Shown here piece after piece: positions 55,310 to 64,000 of a DNA stretch of 64,000 bases. The notes under the pieces are model-generated. The model had not been told where the DNA came from, searched no databases, and saw only the letters and a list, made by a program, of their open reading frames with translations. The stretch lies in the NCBI GenBank assembly GCA_030704615.1, contig CM060731.1:69110756-69174755 (forward strand), in the 5' to 3' direction. How positions within the stretch are numbered: the stretch's first letter is position 1; each line of letters opens with the position of its first letter. This DNA comes from Takakia lepidozioides. Its lineage: Eukaryota > Streptophyta > Takakiopsida > Takakiales > Takakiaceae. A program made the position numbers and the translations under genes.

Positions 55310-57141
55310 ATTAAGATCAAAGAGTACATCACCATACCGAAAGAACTAGAGTTGGATGCCACTCCTTCTTTTTCTTTGCAAGAAAGATTAAGGGAATTGG
55401 TACTGGAAGACAAATCAACCACAAGTTGAAAGATCTGAGGTACTCCTTGGATAAAAGATTTGACAAAAATCTTTGATAAGAGTTGGCATGGAAACACCAA
55501 AAGCAGGAAACTCCAGTTTCTGAGACGGAAGATGAAGAAGGAGGAGGAGAGGATGTGCAAAGCCAACGGAGAGTTCAGACTCTCCAACACCATTGCAGTT
55601 GAGTTACATGAGTGAAGAGAAGCCAAAGGGCAGAACTTGAGGATGAAAAACAGAGAGAAGAAATTGGAAGAGGAAGAGTCTGAAGAAGTAGACCCAACAG
55701 CTGAGGTTGAGACTACAACCAGGACATTTCAACCCGTTGGACCTGAATCAAGTGGAGCACTTGGATCACAGGCCAACGAAGGTGTCGGCTCAGGCGGGCA
55801 GCCTGGATCTGGCTTTGGGAGGACAGGGAAGTGTGGGAAGTAGTAGTGCAAATGGAGTGGGAATACTGTGGAATATCGTGGGGCCAGTAGCAGGGAGTGC
55901 TCAGGGGCCACAACTTGGTGGAAGTCACCCAACTACAACAGGTCCTCAAGGACCAGCACCAACAAGGGGGCCAGAATCTGTCAGTGGGCAGAAGAGAATG
56001 GTAGCCACAGATGGCGTTACAACCAACACGGGCAAAACCACCTTTTCCAATATATTCAGGAAAAGGGATCCTGATGTACACATTAGCCAATTTGAGCACA
56101 TGTGTATTGTGAACAATGAGAATGGCGATGATGCCAAGATGAGACTGTTTCCTTGTTCACTTATCAAGAAAGCAAGTGAATGGTATGCAAGATTCCCTGA
56201 TAATCATTTCCTAACCTGGAATGGCTTGAATACAACATTCCAAATAGGTTCAGGACAAGTAAAACTGAGGATGAAGTGTATGGAAGTTTACAACAGTTAA
56301 AGCAAAAGAAGCATGAAACTGTTGAGGAGTATATGGAAAAGATGGAATTGATGATGAAAAAGCTGGCTGCTGTACCAGCACCAGGTTTACAGAAGACTTG
56401 GTTTGTGAGTGGACTAAGACCAGAGTTGCAAAAGAAAGTGGATATGTTACCCCATAATACAGTGGAGGAGGCATTTGAAACAGCGAACAGAATTGAGCAA
56501 TTGGAATGCTCAGGAGAGAGAAAAGGGATGATGAGGACTCTGAGGATGAGTCAGATGAGGAAGAAGAGCAAGAGCTGAAAAAGAAGAGTAAGAGGAAGGA
56601 GAAGTTGAAGAGGGATAACTATGAGAAAAGATTAGAAGAAATCTTGAAGAAGTATGCCACAGAGGCTGCAACACATTGGAGGAAGGGTGTTTGGTGTGCA
56701 AAGTGCCAGAATGAAGGCCATACCACCACTGAATGCCACATGAAGGAGAAACACTGTACTATCTGTAAAATGGATAACCATTCTACTGAGAATTGTTACT
56801 ACAACAGAAGGACAGCAGCTAGAGAACCTAGGCAAGTAAGGGTGCATCAAGTGCAGCCCCAGCCAAGAAGAAACAGTGATCAGGACCACTATGGTAGGCC
56901 TGGTGGTTATAACAATGGCATGGAAGGGAGAGGTAATCAAGAGGGAATTACCAAGGAAATTCCAGAGGCAACTATCAGGGTAATCCAAGGGGGAATTACC
57001 AGCCAGGGAATCAGGATTACAGAAACAATTCCAGAACAGACCAAGGGCGAGGACCTAATGAAGAACTGTGTTACTATTGTAATCAGGCAGGCCATCGCAA
57101 GGCAGCCTGTCCATTTTGGATCAGACACCAGAATGAGATGA
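55310..57141 (+). pseudogene. gag: Gag of the second retrotransposon
   Basis: Early remnants (ITIPKELELD, FSLQERLRELVLEDK at about 55328-55410) precede a broken Pro/Gly-rich section (55637-55980). The capsid is recognisable at 56040-56500: HISQFEHMCIVNNENGDDAK, LIKKASEWYARFPDN, then after a frameshift near 56245 YMEKMELMMKKLAAVPAPG and FVSGLRPELQKKV. The nucleocapsid has CAKCQNEGHTTTEC (56695-), CTICKMDNHSTENC and, in another frame, CYYCNQAGHRKAAC (57069-57110), all CX2CX4HX4C. Two internal knuckles in one frame and the third in another show at least one further frameshift. Confidence 0.75.
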
Positions 57142-58322
57142 GAGCTCCTGTGAATGAGGGGCCAGTGGTGGCAGCTCACATGGTTAGGCCATGTGTTGTA
57201 CCAGAAGTAAGTACAATGATAGTAACGAGAAGCAAAGCCAAACTAATACCTCCAGTAGATGAGGAAGATGATGATAATGAAGATGGCAGTGATGTGCCTG
57301 AAGATGATGAGGCTTGGAGAGATGAGAAGGAACTGCACAAGGAAGTGGCAGATACCATAAGGGAAATGCAGAAGAGTACTGATATTCCTATGGCAGATTC
57401 CTCTGATTCTGAAAGAGAAGAGGAAGTGAGTGAGGATGAAGGGAAGAAAGAAGCTGCAGACATGCAGAGTAATGAAGGGACTTTGGCTGAAGTAATATGC
57501 CAGTCCAAAGCGGAGATTACCATTGGACAGCTATTGGCTGTGGCACCTTATTGTAGACACAGGCTGTATCAAGCAATCAATCGAATTGCCCATGTGACAG
57601 GGAACACAGACCTGAACAGCAAGGTGACCAGTTATAATGTGAAGCCGGAAGGGCGAGAAACAGTCATGGACTTTGATGATTCTATGCCAGTAATCCAATT
57701 GAGAATTGGAAGCACAGAACTAACTGATGTACTGATAGATGGAGGCTCTGGAGTGAATATCATGACAGACCAATTAAGGCAGAAGCTTGGTCTAAGTAAC
57801 ATGAAACCAGCCCCATTTACAGTAACAATGGCAGATCAAAGAAGTGTACAGCCATTGGGATTGATAAGAGGAGTTAAGATACAGATTCAAAAGATGATCT
57901 TTATGATCACAGTAACTGTGTTGAAAATGGATGAAGTCATGGAAGCTTACTCCTTATTGTTGGGACGTCCGTGGCTGAAACAGGCCAGGGTATTCCATGA
58001 CTGGAATTCCCAGTTACTAACTGTGCATGATGGGATGCACAAGATACAAATTACCACTAAGAAATCTAGTAGATTACCTGCTACGAGAAGACCTCGAGGG
58101 GTCAGGGAGTATGACTGGAGGGGAGGACTTGATGAGGAGCAGGAAGCTACCCTGTTCGCTGCACACCCAGAGTGGGAGCAGGTTGCAGAGATGCAGCTGG
58201 AAGGCCTAAGTTGTTTAAAAGGTATCTGTTGTGGTGTAGTGACACAACACCAATTGAAGGTGAAACAAGCAGTTACCCACCACATTTCTATGAAGAAAGA
58301 GAGGGAGAAATGGAAATCCTAG
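57138..58322 (+). CDS. Aspartic protease region of the second retrotransposon
   Basis: One open frame of 394 codons: an acidic linker (EEDDDNEDGSDVPEDDEAW), then the protease at about residues 185-290. The catalytic motif is TDVLIDGGSGVNIM (DGGS near 57738) and the flap-side closing motif is YSLLLGRPWLKQA (about 57945-57990). The DGGSG variant is usual in this plant lineage. It is open but lacks its own natural start, because it is part of a Gag-Pol polyprotein, and it ends where the frame moves to the RT. Confidence 0.7.
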   Translation: MRAPVNEGPVVAAHMVRPCVVPEVSTMIVTRSKAKLIPPVDEEDDDNEDGSDVPEDDEAWRDEKELHKEVADTIREMQKSTDIPMADSSDSEREEEVSEDEGKKEAADMQSNEGTLAEVICQSKAEITIGQLLAVAPYCRHRLYQAINRIAHVTGNTDLNSKVTSYNVKPEGRETVMDFDDSMPVIQLRIGSTELTDVLIDGGSGVNIMTDQLRQKLGLSNMKPAPFTVTMADQRSVQPLGLIRGVKIQIQKMIFMITVTVLKMDEVMEAYSLLLGRPWLKQARVFHDWNSQLLTVHDGMHKIQITTKKSSRLPATRRPRGVREYDWRGGLDEEQEATLFAAHPEWEQVAEMQLEGLSCLKGICCGVVTQHQLKVKQAVTHHISMKKEREKWKS

Positions 58323-59162
58323 AGGAACCAGCCACTGTGAGTTTACAGGATGAAGTGGTGACTGGTTGGACAATCACAGCTGAGCAGGTGAGAGAAGTGA
58401 ATGTGGGAACTGAAGAGGAACCGAGGATGGTGAAGGTAGGGGCTGATTTGGAGCCAGAATTCTTTGAGGAAGCTAAGAGTTTGTTCATCAAATACAGAGA
58501 TGTATTTGCTTGGAGCTACGAGGATCTAAAAGGGATACCACCTGAGATCTGTCAGCATAAGATTGAACTGGAACCAGGGTCAGTACCAATCAAACAGGCA
58601 AGGTACAGAATGAATCCCAACTATGCACAGAAGGTTGGAGAAGAGATCAAGAAGTTGGCTGAGGCTAAGTTTATATACCCGATAGAGTATACAACTTGGT
58701 TGTCACCCATTGTGATAGTTCCCAAGAAGAATGGTAAACTGAGAGTGACACTATAAGAAGTTGAATGCTTGCACGAAGAAAGATCATTTCCCCTTGCCAT
58801 TCACAGAAGCGGTATTGGACACTGTGGCAGGCCATGAGATGTACTCATTCATGGATGGCTTCAGTGGTTATAATCAAGTGCAAGTGGCAGAAGAAGACCA
58901 GGGAAAGACAGCTTTCATCACAGACTGGGGTGCTTATGCATACAAAGTCATGCCTTTTGGACTTTGTAATGCACCAGCAACCTTTCAGAGAGTGATAAGT
59001 GAATCTTTTCATGAGTATCTGGATGATTTCATGCAGGTGTTCTTGGATGATTTCAGTGTGTACAGCTCTAAGAATGAGCACTTGCATAAATTGGAGTTAT
59101 GTTTGGCCAGATGCAGGATGAGAGGTCTGGGCCTGAATCCAGAGAAGTGTACTTTTGTGTGA
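58172..59162 (+). pseudogene. Reverse transcriptase of the second retrotransposon
   Basis: RYRDVFAWSYEDLKGIPPEI-type entry, PIKQARYRMNPNYAQKVGEE and WLSPIVIVPKKNGKLRV run to 58756. There the frame shifts and resumes at about 58745 with KLNACTKKDHFPLPF, MDGFSGYNQVQVAEED, MPFGLCNAPATFQRV and the catalytic FLDDFSVYSS (about 59039). A second frameshift follows near 59160. All RT motifs are present, so only two frame breaks prevent a full enzyme. Confidence 0.8.
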
Positions 59163-59900
59163 ACTCAGGGGTGCTTTTGGGACACATTGTGTGTAAGAGG
59201 GGACTTCTTGTGGATCCCAGGAAGACAGAGGCCATTAAAGCCTCTCCACCACTAGTAAATGTTAAGAGTCTAAGGAGATTCCTTGGACAAACCAGTTATT
59301 ACAGAAGATTTGTCAAAAGGTATGCACAGATAGCAGCACCATTGAGCAAGCTTCTGAAGAAAGATGCAGTGTTTGCATGGACAGCTGAATGTCAACAGGC
59401 TTTTGAGGAACTTACATTGTCAGTAACAACTACACCTGTGCTGATTAACCCTCACTGGCATGTAGTATTTCATGTTCACTGTGATGCCTCAGGGGAAGCG
59501 TTGGGAGCGGTGTTAGCCCAAAATGTTACAGGAAATATAGATTCACCTGTGTACTATGCTAGCAGGTTGATGAACAGTGCTGAAAGGAACTATAGCACAA
59601 CTGAAAGAGAAGCACTGGCAATGATTTATGCAGTCAAGAAATTCAGGCATTACCTATTGGGAAGAAAGTTTATGTTTTATGTGGATCACCAGGCTCTGAT
59701 ATATCTGGTGAACAAACCTTTGATAAGTGGAAGGATAGCAAGGTGGTTAATAATCTTGCACGAGTTTGAGTTCGAAGTTGTTTACAAGCCTGGCCGTTTG
59801 CATCTTGTGGCAGATCATTTGTCACGCCTAACAACAGGAGAGCCCGCCACAGGAGTAGACGACCAATTACCTGATGCGAGTTTATTTGCAATGGAGGTGC
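59150..59900 (+). pseudogene. RT connection and RNase H of the second retrotransposon
   Basis: One open stretch: GLLVDPRKTEAIKASPPLVN, LRRFLGQTSYYRRFVKRYAQ, then RNase H with HCDASGEALGAVLAQN (first Asp), NYSTTEREALAMIYAVKKFR (Glu), and FYVDHQALIYLVNKPL (Asp), ending HLVADHLSRL. Catalytic acids are in place. The frame continues unbroken into integrase. Confidence 0.8.
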
Positions 59901-61240
59901 AGGGAAGTGCAGATGAATGGTTAGATTGGCAGTGGCCAATCAGATACTACCTTACTCATGGTCAGTGCCCACCTAGTTATGGTAAGGAGCAGAGGAAGAG
60001 AATCGCTATCAAGGCTTTACCTTATACTATGGTAGGGGGCAGAATGTATAAGCTAGGACCTGATGGAGTACTTAAACGATGCTTGTACCACCATGAAGTA
60101 AATAAAGTTTTGGAGGAAGTTCATAAAGGAGTGGCTGGAGGTCATTTTGGAGAAGAGACTACCAGTAGGAAGATACTACTTGCAGGTTACTGGTGGCCTA
60201 CTTTGTTCAAAGATGTACACAAGTATTGTCAGAGTTGTGATGAATGTCAGAGGCTAGGACCTTTGCAGAGATCTGGGAAGATGGCTTTGCATCCTACGAT
60301 GCCTACTGAACCAAGTTACTGATTATACTACGAAGTGGGTGGAAGCTAAAGCTCTGAGGGACAACACAGCCAAGTCCACAGCAAGGTTCCTGTATGAGAA
60401 CATACTTACACGATTTGGCTGTCCCCTGGAATTTATCAGTGACCAGGGAAGTCACTTCATTAATGAGACCATTGAACTATTGACTAAAGAGTTCATGATT
60501 GTGCATAGGAAGAGTACAACATATTACCCACAGGGTAATGGGCAGGCAGAGGCTACCAACAAAATACTATGTACTATCTTGGCTAAGATAGTCAATGCAA
60601 ACAGAACGGATTGGGATACAAAGCTGCTGACAGCTTTGTGGTCATACATGACTTCATATAAAGTCACCACTAAGTATACACCATTCCAATTAGTTTATGG
60701 TATGGAAGCTTTACTTCCAGTGGAATTCTTGTTACCTACCATGAGAACTGAATGGGGAAAGAGAATGGAATTGAAGATTCAATTAAGGTCAGGAAACATG
60801 AATTATACCATGTGGAAGAAGTACGTGCTGATGCAGCTGATAACATGACCAGAATTCAGATGAAGAGGAAGGAACAGTTTGATGAAGGCAAATTAAAGAC
60901 TTTTAAGACGAGAGATTTGGTTCTCTGGTTGCAGAAGAAGGGGAAGATTAAAGCTTCTAAGCTTAAATCACCATGGAAAGGACCTTATGTCATACAGAAG
61001 ATGTATGATAACAACACCGCCATGTTACAAACCATTAACAAAGAGATGCTGGGAAGAGTCAATGCCAATAAGTTGAAGGGGTACAGTGGTATCCATGACA
61101 AACCATTGCAGCACGATTTGCATGTTGAAACGCAAAAGCAGTCACGGGCTGCGCCAGTGATACCAACGGAGTATGGAGCACTTGTCGTTAAGCCGAGCGT
61201 GTATGACCAAGGCGGGAAGTACAAGTGTCACACAACCTAT
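59901..61240 (+). pseudogene. Integrase of the second retrotransposon, first catalytic Asp deleted
   Basis: The zinc-binding H2C2 is complete: HKGVAGGHFGEETTSRKILL and YCQSCDECQRLG, to HPTMPTEP. At about 60314 the text jumps straight to VTDYTTKWVEAKAL in another frame, so the piece bearing LDFVGP with the first D of DD35E is gone. FISDQGSHFI (second Asp) and NGQAEATNK (Glu) remain, then the C-terminal DLVLWLQKKGKIKASKLK. No chromodomain. Strand transfer would be impossible. Confidence 0.75.
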
Positions 61241-61359
61241 CACAACCCATCACATTGTCACACAGCCTATCACAGCCCATCACAGCCCATCACAGCGTGA
61301 CACAGCCTATCACAGCCCACCACAGTGCCACACAGCCTGTCACAGCCCAACACACCCAT
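61230..61359. repeat. 10-bp satellite (CACAGCCYNT)13
   Basis: Thirteen 10-bp units, for example CACAACCTAT, CACAGCCCAT and CACAGCCTGT, between integrase and the extra ORF. They are the same family as 53779-53961 but in a different register and order. Their position matches the hypervariable 3' region known for Tat-type elements. Confidence 0.95.
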
Positions 61360-61902
61360 ACAGATTACACAGTCCATAGGGTCAGTGACAGGTGGACGCG
61401 AATTAACGTTAGAAAAGTGGCCATCAAGTGAAGAGGAAGTTTGGAAGTCAAACTTGGAGAATATGCACGCGGAGAGGGGAAGTCGGGGCATGTTTTGAAA
61501 CAGACACGTGGCCACTAAGGCGTGGCACACCGCACTGCATCAATTGCAAAAAAAGGTCTCATCATGCAAACGGACAAATCGGGCCGTCAAAGTACCTACC
61601 CGGTACAGCAGCTAATACTAATTGTGGGCCCATTAATGCATTCAGTGTAAGGGTAACGGAACCAACCTATGCCACATGTGCTGTCCTACTGGACATTCCA
61701 GGTGGGAATGTCCATGGAGGGGGGTGGAATTAAGAAATTACCTAAGCAGTCCACAGCCAATCAGGAGTGCGAATTACATGCAGGTGGTTCCCTCCAAGAA
61801 ACAAGAACAAGAAATAGGAAGTGTTATGAGCGGAAGAGTCGGGGTGGCTCTGAATAGCCAAGGTCTCGACGGAAGGGGCAATCAAAGCACTAGTTTGTAG
61901 CT

Positions 61903-64000
61903 ATGGCAGATGTAACGGATTACACACTCGCTTTACTTCTCACGCAGTGGCGCAAGGACGGAAGCATTGAGAGTACATTTTCTCTCACTCGATACTTGCA
62001 AGCCCCACAGGCTTACACGCACTTACCTGTTCCATTCTGTGCCAACCATACCTTCATGCTCTGTGCCCTGCAAGCTTTCCTTCAGCTGTTTCAAACAAAG
62101 CCTTTTTGTTTGTCTAGAATGAAGAGAGTGAGGGGAATGGAGGATATCAGGGTGAAGAGCACCACGATTCTGCAGAAGCAAACAATTGCAGCACCGCAGG
62201 CAGTACAGCTGCTAAGGGAGTTGCGATTGGAGGGGCTGCTACGCAAGGACTGGTCCTTGCATCATCGGCAGTATATGATTCAATTTCTTCAGAACTTTGA
62301 GCCTCGGACGGGAGTTACTCAGGTGAGGGGAGTAGATATAGAAATTACTCCCCAGTACCTGCAGCAATTGTTTGATTTGCCATCAGGTCATGTGGATGTG
62401 GATGAGCACAGGGCAAGATTGCAGATAGGGAATTTGTTCCAAGAAGGGAGTTTCTTTAAAACTCAAGGTTACGCTTGTACCAAAGCCGAGTACCCAGGGC
62501 TTAGGGAAGTTGGCCAAATATTGAACGTTCTGTTTGCCATGAAACAGAACCAACAGTATTTGAGCAGGTCATTCACAGAGGAGATCCTGAAAGCTTTGAG
62601 GGGAGAGGATGTCGCTTGGGCGGAGTTAATGTACAATGGACTGGTGGACGAGATGAAGAGGTTACAGGGCACTGCTGCTAAGTCTCCGATCATTGTGTCT
62701 GGTCCAGTCATTGCCCAAATAATTCTTGATTCTTGCATACTTGATACTCGGGAACGTAAGGAGATGGGAGTGTTTGAGGCAGAAACCACTGCAATTGAAG
62801 AGCAGGGCTCTTCACACAGTGAGGGTGGACTGGCAGGGCAACACCAGTCTAAGAGACAGAGGCGGGGTATGACTGTAGTGGCGGATCCACTGGCTTCACG
62901 GAAACCGCACGATGATGTTTCCCAAGCTCTTGTGCAGGATGGGGCACAGCAGCACAGAAGGCTGTTATTATTGGAAGCACGGCCTTCGGAGAGGGAAGAG
63001 GAAGTCAATTTGATACCACAGCCACCACAACCAATTGACTCAGTTGTTTTAGAGGTTCCACAGTTAGTACATGCTGTGACATCACCCCCAATTGCTCTGG
63101 AAGGAGAAAGGTTGGACATTCCCACTACAGAGCAGGTCGTGGCCGAAATTGAGAAGGGTGACCTTCTCTATGAAAACTCTGGCTTGGTAAGGGAATCAGT
63201 GGTTCCAGAGGTGCAGCGGTTGTCCAGGGAAAACCCTGCTGTGCATGTAATACCCACACCTGTGATGGAGGTACCAGGGGTAGAATATCAAGACACTGCA
63301 GCACCTGTGGAGGATGAGGTGGTTCAGGAAGAGAATCTGGTGGGGCAATGGCCTGAATGGTTGGTGAGGCATCACACTGTGGAGGATCAGGGAGAACAGC
63401 AGCAAGTTCACCATGATGACCCTCAGCAGGCCATGCTTATGAGTTCCATAAGCAGAACACTTAATTTGTTGGGCACTTATGTGAAATCCCATGTTCCATC
63501 TACCCAATTGGCAGCTTTGAGGGAGGAACTCAGAAGGAGTTTGAGGCTCGAATTGCCACTGATGTGCTAACAAGGTAGATGAGGAGGTCAATCTCAAGTT
63601 ACAGCAAGAGTTGGAGGACACAAAGGCTGCTTTGCAGTTGGCCAAGGGACATTTGATTGAAGCAGGCCTCGAGCAGGACCAGTTGCATGAAGCACATAAG
63701 CAACAGTTATACCAAATGCAGGTGAAGCATGAGGACAAGTTGCAAGAAGTGAATGTACTACATACAGAGTTGCAGGCAGTACATGAGAAGATGACCATAC
63801 AATGTGCTACACTCACAACTACTCTTGAGCAAACTGCATTAGAAGTTAACAGACAAGGGGAGAGATGTATGAAGGCAGAAGCAGAGATAATAGAGCAAGC
63901 GAAACTCATTGTTGATATGAAGAATACAATCTGTCGCAATGAGAATACTTTCAAACAATACAGACAGGTTGAGGCTGACCAGGAGAGGTACATCCTGGAG
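61903..64000 (+). pseudogene. Extra ORF of the retrotransposon with coiled-coil C-terminus (runs off window)
   Basis: ATG at 61903 (MADVTDYTLALLLTQWRK) opens 555 codons. The N-terminal half (TGVTQVRGVDIEITPQYLQQ, LFDLPSGHVDVDEHRARLQI) resembles the domain of plant retrotransposon-associated proteins with the pattern VRGxxxxFSPxxIxxxLGLP. The middle is acidic, Pro/Gln-rich linker. Frameshifts near 63535 and 63572 lead into a heptad-rich coiled coil (VNLKLQQELEDTKAALQLAK, then EHKQQLYQMQVKHEDKLQEV-like heptads) that continues past 64000. It lies in the sense strand after pol, where Tat/Athila elements carry additional ORFs. Function unknown. Confidence 0.55.

Larger units (their letters stand above)
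55301..64000 (+). mobile_element. Non-chromodomain Ty3/gypsy retrotransposon (Tat/Athila-like), 3' end outside window
   Basis: Gag with three CCHC knuckles, protease with DGGS, RT with FLDD, RNase H, integrase without a chromodomain, a 10-bp satellite, and then a long extra ORF with a coiled coil. This order, and subrepeats after integrase plus an extra ORF before the 3' LTR, fits the plant Tat/Athila branch of Ty3/gypsy elements. Frameshifts separate most domains and part of integrase is missing. The 3' LTR must lie beyond 64000; the left limit given is where coding-like sequence begins. Confidence 0.8.

Overview
The window looks like nuclear DNA from a streptophyte plant, probably a land plant with a repeat-rich genome. 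It has spliced genes with GT..AG introns, a recognisable CYCLOPS/IPD3 gene, PLS-type pentatricopeptide (PPR) fragments, and plant-type CACTA, hAT, MULE and Ty3/gypsy elements. I cannot name the species. Almost everything except CYCLOPS is a transposable element or a broken gene.

Layout. 0-1.3 kb: a broken copy of a methyltransferase-like (MTase-like) gene, cut by the window edge. 1.3-8.3 kb: non-coding, with a ~345-bp inverted-repeat pair enclosing two elements bounded by TTAA and two tRNA-derived SINE-like heads. 10.2-15.8 kb: CYCLOPS/IPD3 on the + strand in at least ten exons; its end matches known CYCLOPS proteins closely. 16.8-17.7 kb: a rearranged thioredoxin-like gene with exon 1 on the + strand and exons 2-3 on the - strand. 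18.2-19.2 kb: fold-back elements. 19.4-21.4 kb: a Crypton-like recombinase remnant and an FCP1-like remnant. 22.7-27.0 kb: a non-autonomous CACTA element carrying PPR gene fragments. 30.2-36.1 kb: a chromodomain Ty3/gypsy retrotransposon whose 5' LTR holds a 221-bp piece of the MTase-like gene. 36.7-42.5 kb: a hAT transposase gene split by a second CACTA element. 43.2-49.8 kb (- strand): a multi-exon gene with a ParB-like segment followed by an MTase-like segment; its introns carry 22 copies of a ~30-bp palindrome, 15 of them in an ~81-bp tandem array. 50.4-53.7 kb (+): a MULE transposase with a GCM/WRKY-like zinc-binding region, divergent from the previous gene. 55.3 kb to the end: a second, non-chromodomain Ty3/gypsy element with gag, protease, RT, RNase H and integrase, a 10-bp satellite, and an extra coiled-coil ORF that runs off the window.

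The most unusual feature is the ParB-like/MTase-like family. Two diverged copies are present, both broken, with one shared intron position in the MTase motif I region and a non-canonical DIPDG motif where active amino-MTases have DPPY-like residues. One copy has intron palindromes, fragments of the family have moved elsewhere, and one copy lies head-to-head with a MULE transposase. I infer a transposon-associated gene family; its function is unknown.
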